DNA of 64,000 nucleotides from Xylophilus sp. GOD-11R. Lineage in GTDB: Bacteria; Pseudomonadota; Gammaproteobacteria; Burkholderiales; Burkholderiaceae_C. Under the pieces are notes generated by a model. The model was not told the DNA's origin and did not search any database. It was given only the letters and a program-made list of their open reading frames with translations. The translations under genes were made by a program, and so were the position numbers. The stretch spans positions 2,542,001 to 2,606,000 of the forward strand of contig NZ_CP137854.1 of the NCBI RefSeq assembly GCF_033546935.1, in the 5' to 3' direction. This document shows positions 38,687 through 55,713 of this stretch, one piece after another. Position 1 is the stretch's first letter; each line of letters opens with the position of its first letter.

Positions 38687-39693
38687 TGCCAACCCCGCAG
38701 CGCCACACGCGCGTTGTAGCGGTTCATGACCAGCGAAATCAGCAGCGACAGCAGCAGGTAGACCGTCATCACCACGGCGATGCACTCAAAAGGCCGGCCG
38801 GTCGCATTGAGCGAGGTGTTGGCCACCGACACCAGCTCCGGATAACCCACCGCCACCGCCAGCGAGGAATTCTTGACCAGGCTCAGCAGCTGGCTGGTCA
38901 GCGCCGGCACGATCAGGCGCAGCGCCTGCGGCAACACTACCAGCCGCATCACCTGCGCCGGCGACAGGCCCAGCGCACGCGCCGCCGCCACCTGCCCGGT
39001 GCCGACCGAGGTAATGCCTGCTCGCACGATCTCGGCCACGAACGCGGCCGTGTACAGGCCCAGGGCCAGGGAGATCGCCAGGTATTCGGGGCTCAAAGCC
39101 GCGCCGCCGGTCACGCCGAACAGCGTGCGTTCCGGCCACTCGATCGTCCAGCCCGCATCGCCGTGCACCGGCCACGGCATGGCCAGGCCCGACTTACCGA
39201 GCGACACACCGGGCGCCAACTGCAGCGCGTTTTCGGCATCCGGCAGCAACTGCGTGAGCGCGAAATACAGCAGCAGCAACTGCACCAGCAGCGGCACGTT
39301 GCGCAACCCTTGCACATAGATCGAAGACAGCCCGCGCACCAACCGGTGCGGCGCCAGCCGACCGATGCCCAACAGAATACCCAGCACCACCGCGATCACG
39401 ATCGCCGGCACCGCCGCCCGGATCGTGTTGACCAGCCCGGCCAAAAAAGCTTTCCAGAACGGCTGGGTCGAATCGAAGGGCAGCCAGCCTTCGGAGATGT
39501 CGAAGCCGGCGGCGTCGCGCAGGAAGTCGAAGCCCGAACGCACCCCGCGTTCACGCAGCGTGCCGAGCGCCCGGTCCACCACCCACCAGCAGGCGCCGAC
39601 CACCACGCAGACGATCAGCGCCTGCAGCGCCAGGTCGCCCCAGCGACCGCGCCGAGCCACCTGCGGGCCTGCCGCGCCGGCCGGGTCGGCCAT
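38683..39693 (-). CDS. aapQ: General L-amino-acid ABC transporter permease (AapQ/BztB-like)
   Basis: A 336-aa permease partner of AapM. It has an N-terminal helix (LALQALIVCVVVGACWWVVD), the ATIRAA-like start of the core (LVNTIRAAVPAIVIAVVLG), RNVPLLVQLLLLYFAL, and the EAA loop (VAAARALGLSPAQVMRLVVLPQ). Start ATG 39693 overlaps the aapJ stop by 4 bp and its own stop overlaps the aapM start by 4 bp, so the three genes are translationally coupled. The open frame to 40149 is antiphase to aapJ and not real. Confidence 0.9.
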   Translation of the reverse strand: MADPAGAAGPQVARRGRWGDLALQALIVCVVVGACWWVVDRALGTLRERGVRSGFDFLRDAAGFDISEGWLPFDSTQPFWKAFLAGLVNTIRAAVPAIVIAVVLGILLGIGRLAPHRLVRGLSSIYVQGLRNVPLLVQLLLLYFALTQLLPDAENALQLAPGVSLGKSGLAMPWPVHGDAGWTIEWPERTLFGVTGGAALSPEYLAISLALGLYTAAFVAEIVRAGITSVGTGQVAAARALGLSPAQVMRLVVLPQALRLIVPALTSQLLSLVKNSSLAVAVGYPELVSVANTSLNATGRPFECIAVVMTVYLLLSLLISLVMNRYNARVALRGWQ

Positions 39694-40742
39694 CAACGCA
39701 CCGGCAGCGCGTACAGCAGCCCGCCCTGGTTCCAGAGGCGGTTGGCGCCGCGCGGCAGTTTGAGCTCGGACTTGGCGCCCACGTTGCGCTCGAACATCTC
39801 GCCGTAGTTGCCGACCGCCTTGATCGCCTTGTACGACCAGTCCTTGGGCAGGCCGAGCAGCTTGCCCATGTCGTCGCCAGTGCCCAGCAGGCGCATCTGG
39901 GCGGGATCCTTGCTGTCGGCCTTGAGCTTGTCGATATTGGCCTGGCCAATGCCGATCTCTTCGGCTTCGATCAGCGCGTTGGGCACCCATTTCACGATGG
40001 CGAACCACTCGTCGTCGCCGCGTCGCACCAGCGGCGCCAGCGGTTCCTTCGAGATGAGCTCGGGCAGCACCAGGTAGTCGTCGGGGTTGGGCGCCTCCTT
40101 GTTGCGCAGGGCGGCCAGCGCCGAAGCGTCGGTGGTGAAGGCCTGGCAACGGCCGGCGAAGAAGGCTTTGTACGACGCCTCGAAGCTTTCGAACACCAGC
40201 GTCTTCACCGCGATGTTCTGCGCCCGCGACCAGTCGGCCACGTTTTTCTCATTGGTGGTGCCCGACTGGGTGCAGACCGTGGCGCCTTTGAGTTGCTTCA
40301 CGCTGGTCACCTTGAACTTCTTCGGCACCAGGAAGCCCTGGCCGTCGTAGTAGGTGATGGTGGTGAAGTTGAAACCCAGCGACGCATCGCGGGTGAGGTT
40401 CCAGGTGGTGTTGCGGGCCAGGATGTCGACCTCGCCGGCCTGCAGCGCGGCAAAACGCTGCTGGGAGTTGAGCGGAACGAACTCCACCTTGTCGCCGTCG
40501 CCAAGCACCGCCGCAGCCACCGCTCGGCAGGTGTCGGCGTCGAGCCCGCTCCAGTGGCCCTTTCCGTCGGGCGCGGAGAACCCGGCCAGTCCGGTAGTGA
40601 CGCCGCATTTCACACTGCCACGCTGCTTGACCGCGTCGAGTGTCTTACCGGCCAAGGCCGGAGACGAGGAAAGCGCGGCGACCAGGGCCAGGCCGAAGGT
40701 GATGGCAGCCTTGCGGCCGTGGGAGGTCGATGGTGTCGTCAT
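39693..40742 (-). CDS. aapJ: Periplasmic amino-acid binding protein (AapJ/BztA-like)
   Basis: A 349-aa binding protein with a Sec signal peptide (residues 1-31, cleaved after PALA). The SBP_bac_3 fold shows VKQRGSVKCGVTTGLAGFS at its N-terminus, DADTCRAVAAAVLGD, VDILARNTTWNLTRD and TITYYDGQGFLVPK. These closely resemble AapJ/BztA of the general L-amino-acid uptake system (broad specificity for Glu, Asp, Gln, Asn, His). It is the first gene of the aapJQM unit; ATG 40742 lies 26 nt after the def stop on the same strand, so read-through from def is possible. Confidence 0.92.
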   Translation of the reverse strand: MTTPSTSHGRKAAITFGLALVAALSSSPALAGKTLDAVKQRGSVKCGVTTGLAGFSAPDGKGHWSGLDADTCRAVAAAVLGDGDKVEFVPLNSQQRFAALQAGEVDILARNTTWNLTRDASLGFNFTTITYYDGQGFLVPKKFKVTSVKQLKGATVCTQSGTTNEKNVADWSRAQNIAVKTLVFESFEASYKAFFAGRCQAFTTDASALAALRNKEAPNPDDYLVLPELISKEPLAPLVRRGDDEWFAIVKWVPNALIEAEEIGIGQANIDKLKADSKDPAQMRLLGTGDDMGKLLGLPKDWSYKAIKAVGNYGEMFERNVGAKSELKLPRGANRLWNQGGLLYALPVR

Positions 40743-40768
40743 GGTGGCTGGATCGCTGGGGGAAGATG

Positions 40769-41308
40769 TCAGTCGTCTGCCGCCGGATCGAGCCCGGGAA
40801 ACAGTACTTCGGTGAAGCCGAACCGGCTGAAGTCGCGCACCCGCATCGGGTAGAGCACGCCGATCAGGTGGTCGCATTCGTGTTGCACCACCCGCGCATG
40901 AAAGCCGTCGACCGTGCGGTCGATGGGCTGGCCCTGGGGGTCGAAGCCGGTGTAGCGCAGCCGCTGATAACGGGGCACCACGCCGCGCAGGCCGGGCACG
41001 GAAAGACAGCCTTCCCAGCCCTCCTCCATCTCGTCGCCGATCGGCGTGATGACGGGGTTGATGAGCACGGTGCGCGGCACCACCGGCGCGTCGGGGTAGC
41101 GGGCGATCGTCTCGCCGGTGCCGAAGATCACGAGCTGGAGATCGACACCGATCTGCGGCGCCGCGAGGCCAGCGCCCTGCACCGCGACCATGGTCTCGAA
41201 CATGTCGGCGATGAGCGTGTGCAGTTCGGGCGTATCGAACGCCTCGATGGGTTGGGCGACCCGCAGCAGCCGGGGGTCGCCCATCTTGAGGATTTCTCTG
41301 ATGGCCAT
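40769..41308 (-). CDS. def: Peptide deformylase
   Basis: A 179-aa Fe/Zn enzyme removing the formyl group from nascent N-formyl-Met. All three signature motifs are intact: [10 protein letters not shown] (motif 1, from residue 45), EGCLS with metal ligand Cys101 (motif 2), and HECDH at 143-147 with the two His ligands and the catalytic Glu (motif 3). Start ATG 41308; the in-frame extension to 41356 is unconserved. Confidence 0.95.
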   Translation of the reverse strand: MAIREILKMGDPRLLRVAQPIEAFDTPELHTLIADMFETMVAVQGAGLAAPQIGVDLQLVIFGTGETIARYPDAPVVPRTVLINPVITPIGDEMEEGWEGCLSVPGLRGVVPRYQRLRYTGFDPQGQPIDRTVDGFHARVVQHECDHLIGVLYPMRVRDFSRFGFTEVLFPGLDPAADD

Positions 41309-41414
41309 CGGGCGATTATGGCGTGGCGTGCGCGGCTTACCCGCCCGACAGGGCATGTGTCAGGCGGGCAAAGGGGACCGCCGTGCGCGGACGGCGCGGC
41401 GGCGTGGCCAGGCT

Positions 41415-42569
41415 TCAGTGGAGCGGATCGCTCAGATCTTGCGGGAGCTGCCGCGTCGTCAGATCCGGACCGTGTTGCTCGTGCGGCTGCAGCGGGCCAC
41501 CTGCGGCGAAGGTTGGCGTATGTGGCTGGAACGGCGGTTGCTGTCCCTGGTGCGGTCGCTGATGCGTCTGGCACTGCACCTGCTGCCGCTGCAGCAAGGC
41601 ACTTACTTGCCGCTCAAGCTCCGCTTCGTCGAAGGCGTCGTCATTCGGCAGCTCACTGGCCGCAAATGACCCGTAGCTTTGCCCGCCATGTGGATCCATC
41701 CGCCCAGCCGGATGGAAAATTGGAAAATTTTGGGCTGAATAGGGGGCAGCCTCCCAGCCGAACGGTGCAGATCCAGGCCGCGGGTGGCGGGCTTCCCGCG
41801 CTTCTTCCCGGCGAATCTCACGCATCACGTCGTCTGCAACCACGTTCATGTACTGCTGAATGCTCCACTGGAACAGGCGGCCCAGTAAAGGCAGGTGATG
41901 CAGGATGGCGCGGGCAGGATGCCGCACCTGCAAAGCGAGCCCCAACAAACGCTCGAAGGACATCGAGCGCCGTCCCTGGGATCGCATCTGGCCATGCAGG
42001 CCGCGAAGCGCGTCGCGGTATCCGGCTCGAGAGCGCCCTGCACTGTGCCAATCGGATCCGGCGCCGGCCCCTGGCGTGCCGGCCAGAAACGGTTGCATGC
42101 GGGCCAGATCGGAAGGGGTCAGGCGCGATGGAAACCCACCATACCCCCGCGCACCGGCGGCTGGCGCGCAGCTTTGCCGATAAGCCGCCCGCACCTCTTC
42201 GGGATGGGTAAGAAAGATTTGTGCTGCCCGGCTCACCGCTGGCGCGAGACAGTGGTCAGCGTTGTTGGCCATGAGCAGCAGGTCGGACGGCGTGATGTTT
42301 CCGCTGGCCCGGCTCGCCGCGATGGGGCCCAGGACGTCTGCGGCCGCCCGGGCACTGGACGGAAGCGACCCGCCTGACGCATCGAATGCGCCGGCAAAGT
42401 TGTGCGGTGTTACAGGCCATTGCCCCGCAACGGGCAACTGCGCAAGCTGATGCAACACGTGCGCATTGCCATCGAGGTTCCCCACCGGAGGCTGGAGGGT
42501 GTTTGGGAATTGCCCCTGGAACTGGGGCGGCAGGCCGGTTGGGCGTACGGAGTTCGGCGGTCGGATCAT
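41415..42569 (-). CDS. Candidate type III secreted protein with EF-hand-like repeats, 384 aa
   Basis: I do not recognise the protein as a whole. The N-terminus (residues 1-60) is Pro/Gln/Asn-rich with almost no charge, as in type III secretion signals, and lacks a Sec signal. Two similar segments, GNITPSDLLLMANN (90-103) and RLTPSDLARMQPF (149-161), the first followed by LAPAVSRAAQIFLTHPEEV, recall EF-hand-like repeats of HrpF/NopX-type translocon proteins. A Gln-rich coiled-coil-prone stretch (310-340) precedes a Pro/His/Gln tail. I chose ATG 42569 because the -10 of the PIP promoter lies at 42604-42599, downstream of the longer start at 42614. It stands alone between def and a small lipoprotein gene. 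Confidence 0.7.
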   Translation of the reverse strand: MIRPPNSVRPTGLPPQFQGQFPNTLQPPVGNLDGNAHVLHQLAQLPVAGQWPVTPHNFAGAFDASGGSLPSSARAAADVLGPIAASRASGNITPSDLLLMANNADHCLAPAVSRAAQIFLTHPEEVRAAYRQSCAPAAGARGYGGFPSRLTPSDLARMQPFLAGTPGAGAGSDWHSAGRSRAGYRDALRGLHGQMRSQGRRSMSFERLLGLALQVRHPARAILHHLPLLGRLFQWSIQQYMNVVADDVMREIRREEAREARHPRPGSAPFGWEAAPYSAQNFPIFHPAGRMDPHGGQSYGSFAASELPNDDAFDEAELERQVSALLQRQQVQCQTHQRPHQGQQPPFQPHTPTFAAGGPLQPHEQHGPDLTTRQLPQDLSDPLH

Positions 42570-42598
42570 GTCTGGTCCTGGTGGTGAAGTCGGGATCC

Positions 42599-42660
42599 AC
42601 CTTAGGGACGGCATCGACGCATGGCCTCACCCAGAACGAATCGAAATCAGAAAATCCGAA
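42599..42660 (-). promoter_or_regulatory. Perfect PIP box with -10 element (HrpX/HrpB-type promoter)
   Basis: On the minus strand: TTCGG (42660-42656), 15 nt, TTCGT (42640-42636), then 31 nt to TAAGGT (42604-42599). This fits TTCGB-N15-TTCGB-N30-32-YANNNT exactly, with the same 31-nt spacing as the promoter at 27139. The start codon of the 384-aa gene is 30 nt further on. Confidence 0.87.
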
Positions 42661-42668
42661 CAGGCCGC

Positions 42669-42914
42669 TCAACGCCAGTAGCGCCCGCCGCCATAGCGGC
42701 CTCCACCGTAGCGACCGCCACCGCCGCCCCAGCTACCGAAGAAGCCGACCGAGGGCGATACGACCACCGGCGCTGCCTCGTAATAACCACCGCCATAACC
42801 GCCGCCGTAGCCATAGCCATAACCGGGATAGGCCGGCGCGACCACGCAGCCGGAAAGCAGGAGCGCGGATGCGCCGACGGTGACGGCAGCCGCAATTCGA
42901 AAGATGGAACGCAT
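42669..42914 (-). CDS. Small Gly/Tyr-rich lipoprotein
   Basis: An 81-aa protein: lipoprotein signal with lipobox LSGC (Cys at about 23), then PAYPGYGYGYGGGYGGGYY, a short VVVSPSVGFFGSWGG segment, and three RYGGG-type repeats ending in RYWR. Such small envelope lipoproteins are common in Burkholderiales and have no known activity. ATG 42914 follows GGAG at good spacing. The frame is open far upstream through ligA, but the lipobox fixes the start. It ends 9 nt before the PIP box of the effector candidate on the same strand. Confidence 0.75.
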   Translation of the reverse strand: MRSIFRIAAAVTVGASALLLSGCVVAPAYPGYGYGYGGGYGGGYYEAAPVVVSPSVGFFGSWGGGGGRYGGGRYGGGRYWR

Positions 42915-43033
42915 GGGGTCGACTCCAGGAGTGAATGAACATTCAACGCCTGTGAGACAGCCCACGAAGACAGCCATTCGCCCGAAGGCGTCAATCTTAG
43001 GTAAAGCGAGGCAACAAGCCGCCGCTACGCGCC

Positions 43034-46152
<3,119 letters not shown>

Positions 46153-46182
46153 GCTCGGATGGATCGTTTCGTTATGGTTGCG

Positions 46183-49695
<3,513 letters not shown>

Positions 49696-49857
49696 TGGCT
49701 GACTGGAAAAAGCCCGCCATCGAGCGGCCCGCGGCGGTGCGCACGAGACTCGCGCCGCGGCGCAGGGCGAAACGGACGGGGTAGCGATGATACCGGGCCG
49801 GGCTGCGCGTGGCCGCCCGCGCAAGGGCCCCGCCAGCCCCCTGCTTGTCACGATCGC

Positions 49858-50808
49858 TCAGCTTGTGCGCCGCAATGGCCGGTAATCGGGCGGAAACAGA
49901 AGTCGCTGCATGGCCGGCCCCGGGGAAGCATGCCCCTTCTGGAGCGCCCGCGCCTGTGCTTTCATTCGCCGACGCAAGGCCACGCCGTCCTGCATGGCCT
50001 GGCGCTGACGAATCGCCCTGAACTGATCCGGCGCCCGGGCGATGCGCTTGTACCAGTCTGGCGCATTCATGACGCGTCCTTCGAACTCCAGCGGGCTTCC
50101 TCGAAACAGGGGATCGACGACTGCACGGGCCTGGGCGACGTTCGGAAAGTCACGAAACAGGACAGCTCGGCCGAAGGATGCGGCGGCGATACGGTCGGAC
50201 CAAACCGCCTCGCGCTCCAGCATCGGCGCACACCCCGGGAACTGAGCTGCGGTGGGGTCCACGACCCAGGTGTTGCCGCAGATCCGGGCGAGGATCGCGA
50301 AATGGGTTTCCGGCGCCTCGTCCGACGTGCCGGTCCAGCTGAACAACCCTCTGCAGGCGTTGCGAACGCCGGCATAGTTCAGGATCACCTGAACCCGCAC
50401 GGCACAGTCGAAGCACATGTCCTTAGGCTCGCGCATCATGGCCGCGACCTCGGCATCGGCAAAAACCTGGGCACGCAGTTCGTCCACCGAACGCTGCACA
50501 GGATCGAACGTGAGCATGGACAGCAGGTCGAGGCAGGAACCCTCTCCCGTCGCCAGCCCGGAGTCGTCGTCGGACTCGAGCGGTGCGGATGCGCCGGACG
50601 GCCCGTCCGAAGAGGTCGACGCATAGATCGACGCGTAAGAGGGAGGAGACGATGGCCGGTCGGGCAGGCAGTCGAGCACCGGCACACCGGCCGACGGCGG
50701 GTCGAAGTCCACCCCCGCCGGCAGCACCGGGATGCCGTCGGCAACCGAGGCCGGCACGACGGCCCTGCCGGGAGCTACCGCCCGATTCGCTGAAATGCAG
50801 TTTCCCAT
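49858..50808 (-). CDS. HopX/XopE-like candidate type III effector (transglutaminase-like, N-myristoylation motif)
   Basis: A 316-aa protein beginning MGNCIS: Gly2 and Ser6 fit the eukaryotic N-myristoylation consensus and Cys4 is a typical palmitoylation site, as in XopE-family effectors targeted to the plant plasma membrane. Residues 10-90 are Pro/Ser-rich. The core holds a transglutaminase-like Cys-His-Asp triad: MCFDCA (Cys132/Cys135), ETHFAIL (His169) and WVVDPTAAQF (Asp184), the arrangement of the HopX/AvrPphE/XopE family. GAGGTGG precedes the internal ATG 50808, so I reject the GTG two codons upstream, which would bury the myristoylation Gly. An imperfect PIP box and -10 lie upstream. 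It stands alone between smc and glgP. Confidence 0.78.
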   Translation of the reverse strand: MGNCISANRAVAPGRAVVPASVADGIPVLPAGVDFDPPSAGVPVLDCLPDRPSSPPSYASIYASTSSDGPSGASAPLESDDDSGLATGEGSCLDLLSMLTFDPVQRSVDELRAQVFADAEVAAMMREPKDMCFDCAVRVQVILNYAGVRNACRGLFSWTGTSDEAPETHFAILARICGNTWVVDPTAAQFPGCAPMLEREAVWSDRIAAASFGRAVLFRDFPNVAQARAVVDPLFRGSPLEFEGRVMNAPDWYKRIARAPDQFRAIRQRQAMQDGVALRRRMKAQARALQKGHASPGPAMQRLLFPPDYRPLRRTS

Positions 50809-50835
50809 TTCCACCTCGTGGTACGAAAAAGGAAA

Positions 50836-50898
50836 AGCCTAGGGGCTGTCGCCCGTCTGCGCCCGAGCCACAGGCGAAGCCGCGTCGGCATCACCGCA
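50836..50898 (-). promoter_or_regulatory. Imperfect PIP box with -10 element
   Basis: Minus strand: TGCGG (50898-50894, one mismatch to TTCGB), 15 nt, TTCGC (50878-50874), then 32 nt to TAGGCT (50841-50836). Spacing fits Hrp-regulon promoters; single-mismatch PIP boxes are known to work in Xanthomonas. The ATG is 28 nt downstream. Confidence 0.6.
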
Positions 50899-50925
50899 AG
50901 GCATCTCGGAGCAAAACTTCGCCCG

Positions 50926-50959
50926 GGGCGGCCCGGCTTTCCGCCGGGTCGGGCCGCCC
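50926..50959 (-). terminator. Hairpin downstream of glgP
   Basis: GGGCGGCCCG (50926-50935) and CGGGCCGCCC (50950-50959) form a 10-bp GC stem 9 nt after the glgP stop on the minus strand. Only a weak T-run (GTTTTG) follows about 11 nt later. It probably isolates glgP from the downstream effector gene. Confidence 0.5.
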
Positions 50960-50968
50960 TGTCCCGAT

Positions 50969-53458
<2,490 letters not shown>

Positions 53459-53526
53459 GGGAATAGTTCAGTGACGTGACGGAGATCCGACCGATCTTGC
53501 TACAGACCGGTCACGGCAGGCGGTCA

Positions 53527-53549
53527 CGGGCATGCATCAACCATGCCCG
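53527..53549. repeat. Short perfect inverted repeat between SDR and glgP
   Basis: CGGGCATG (53527-53534) and CATGCCCG (53542-53549) flank 7 nt, downstream of the SDR stop and upstream of the glgP start on the same strand. It may be a weak terminator for the SDR gene or an operator for glgP; no T-tract follows. Confidence 0.4.
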
Positions 53550-53571
53550 GCCGAGCTGAGCGAGCGCCCGC

Positions 53572-54336
53572 TCAGGACATGTTGGGCTGACCGTTCGATG
53601 CGGTCAAGCCACCGTCCACCGGCAAGTTGACCCCGGTGACGAAACTCGCGTCGTCGCTCGCCAGGAAGGCGATGGCCGCAGCCACTTCACGGGGCTCGCA
53701 CGGCCGACCCAGCGCGATGCGATCGGCGAACTTCGCCATCAGCGCCTGGTCGTCCTGCATGTCGTCCGTCATCGGCGTGCGGGTGAACGACGGGCAGACG
53801 GCGTTCACCCGCACGCCGGCGGCGCCGTGGTCGAGCGCCATCGCGCGGGTCAGGTTGACGATGGCGCCCTTGGAAGCGTTGTAGCAGGCCATCGCCCAGT
53901 CGCCGCCCAGGCCCGACACCGACGCGGTGTTGACGATGCTGCCCCGGGTCTTGATCAACTCGGGCAAGGCCGCGCGGGCACAGTGGAAGACGCCACCGGC
54001 GTTGGTGTCCATGGTGGCTTTCCAGTCTGAAAGGCTGGCGTCGGTCACCGAGCCTTCGGTCGCCATGCCGGCGTTGGACACCAGCACGTCGAGCCGGCCG
54101 AAGGCGGTGGTGGCGGCATCGACCAGGCGCACGCAGGCAGCGTAGTCGGACACGTCGGTCACCTGGATGCGAGTACGTTCGGCCGGCAGCGTGGCGGCGA
54201 CTTTCTGCAGCTTCTCGGTGGTGGAGCCGGCCAGCACGACGCTGGCGCCCTCCTCCGAAAACCGCCGTGCGGTCGCCTCGCCGATGCCCGATCCGGCGCC
54301 GGTGACGATGACGACCTTGTTCATGAAACGCTGCAT
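53572..54336 (-). CDS. Short-chain dehydrogenase/reductase
   Basis: A 254-aa classical SDR. The cofactor motif is TGAGSGIGE (about residues 13-21), NAG appears in SNAGMATEGS, catalytic Ser is in NTASVSGLGG, and Tyr/Lys are in CYNASKGA, so the Ser-Tyr-Lys triad is complete. The substrate is unknown. ATG 54336 follows GGGGAG at good spacing; an internal ATG at 54324 is less likely. It is divergent from dapC. Confidence 0.9.
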   Translation of the reverse strand: MQRFMNKVVIVTGAGSGIGEATARRFSEEGASVVLAGSTTEKLQKVAATLPAERTRIQVTDVSDYAACVRLVDAATTAFGRLDVLVSNAGMATEGSVTDASLSDWKATMDTNAGGVFHCARAALPELIKTRGSIVNTASVSGLGGDWAMACYNASKGAIVNLTRAMALDHGAAGVRVNAVCPSFTRTPMTDDMQDDQALMAKFADRIALGRPCEPREVAAAIAFLASDDASFVTGVNLPVDGGLTASNGQPNMS

Positions 54337-54441
54337 GTTCTTGCTCCCCAGGAATGGAAAGCCACCCATTCTGTGGAGCGGTCGCCGCGCTGCTGTATCC
54401 AGTCGCAGCCAGGGTGCCGCCGTCCGGGATAATCGGCCCCC

Positions 54442-55668
54442 ATGAATCCCCTGCTTTCGCGCCTGCAGCCCTATCCTTTCGAGCGGCTGCGCCAACTTTT
54501 CGCCGGCGTGACGCCCCCGGCCGCACTGCGACCGATCAGCCTGGGCATCGGCGAACCCAAGCACCCCACCCCGCCCTTCATCCAGCAAGCCCTGGCCGAC
54601 GCCGCGCTGTCGCCTACCGGCGGCCTGATGGGCTACCCGCCCACCGCCGGCGACGCCGCCCTGCGGGCTTCATTCACCGGCTGGCTCTCCACCCGCTACG
54701 GACTCACGCTCGATGCGGCCACGCAGGTGCTGCCGATCAACGGCTCGCGCGAGGCGCTTTTTGCCTTTACCCAGACCGTCGTCGACCCGACCCGCTCCAC
54801 CTCGCCCGAGCGCCCGATCGTCGTCTGCCCCAATCCGTTCTATCAAATCTACGAAGGCGCGGCCCTGCTCGCCGGTGCCGAGCCCTACTACGCACCGAGC
54901 GACCCGGCGCGCAACTTCGCGGTCGACTGGGACAGCGTGCCCGAAGCGGTCTGGGCCCGCACGCAGCTGGTTTTCGTCTGCTCGCCCGGCAACCCGACCG
55001 GCGCGGTGATGCCGCTGGCCGAGTGGGAAAAGCTCTTCGCGCTGTCCGACCGCCATGGCTTCGTCATCGCTTCCGACGAGTGCTACAGCGAGATCTATTT
55101 CCGCGACGAGCCGCCGCTGTCCGGCCTCGAGGCGGCCGCCAAGCTGGGTCGCGAAGGCTTTCCCCGCATGCTGGCCTTCACCAGCCTGTCCAAGCGCAGC
55201 AACGTGCCCGGCCTGCGCAGCGGCTTCGTCGCAGGCGACGCCGCGCTGATCAAGCCCTTTCTGCTCTACCGCACCTACCACGGCAGCGCAATGAGCCCGG
55301 TGGTCGCCACCGCCAGCATCGCCGCCTGGGGCGACGAGACCCACGTGGCCGAGAACCGCGCGCAGTACCGCGCCAAGTTCGCGCAGGTCACGCCGGTGCT
55401 GGCGCAGGTGCTCGATGTCGCCCTGCCCGATGCGGCCTTCTATCTATGGGCCGGCATTCCCGCGTCCTTCGACGGCGACGACGCCGCATTCGCCCGGGCG
55501 CTCTACCAGCAGCAGGGCGTGACCGTGCTGCCCGGCAGCTACCTGGCGCGCGAGAGTGGCGGCTTCAACCCCGGCCGTGGCCGGGTGCGCATGGCGCTGG
55601 TTGCCGAGACCGCCGAATGCCTGGAAGCGGCCGAACGCATCGTCGCCTTCGTGCGCGGCGCGGCCTGA
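54442..55668 (+). CDS. dapC: Succinyldiaminopimelate transaminase
   Basis: A 408-aa class I PLP aminotransferase of the lysine/DAP pathway (N-succinyl-2-amino-6-ketopimelate to N-succinyl-LL-DAP). Features include SLGIGEPKHPTP near residue 33, YPPTAGDAALRASF near 71, SPGNPTGAV, DECYSEIYF and the PLP-Lys segment SLSKRSNVPGLRSGF. The DapC call over a general AspC is based on this spelling and on dapE downstream. It is followed by pilU after 45 bp. dapD, which usually accompanies dapC, is absent here. Confidence 0.9.
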   Translation: MNPLLSRLQPYPFERLRQLFAGVTPPAALRPISLGIGEPKHPTPPFIQQALADAALSPTGGLMGYPPTAGDAALRASFTGWLSTRYGLTLDAATQVLPINGSREALFAFTQTVVDPTRSTSPERPIVVCPNPFYQIYEGAALLAGAEPYYAPSDPARNFAVDWDSVPEAVWARTQLVFVCSPGNPTGAVMPLAEWEKLFALSDRHGFVIASDECYSEIYFRDEPPLSGLEAAAKLGREGFPRMLAFTSLSKRSNVPGLRSGFVAGDAALIKPFLLYRTYHGSAMSPVVATASIAAWGDETHVAENRAQYRAKFAQVTPVLAQVLDVALPDAAFYLWAGIPASFDGDDAAFARALYQQQGVTVLPGSYLARESGGFNPGRGRVRMALVAETAECLEAAERIVAFVRGAA

Positions 55669-55713
55669 GCATCCCCGTCCCTCACTGAACCACCTCCAAG
55701 AAAGAATCCGGCC

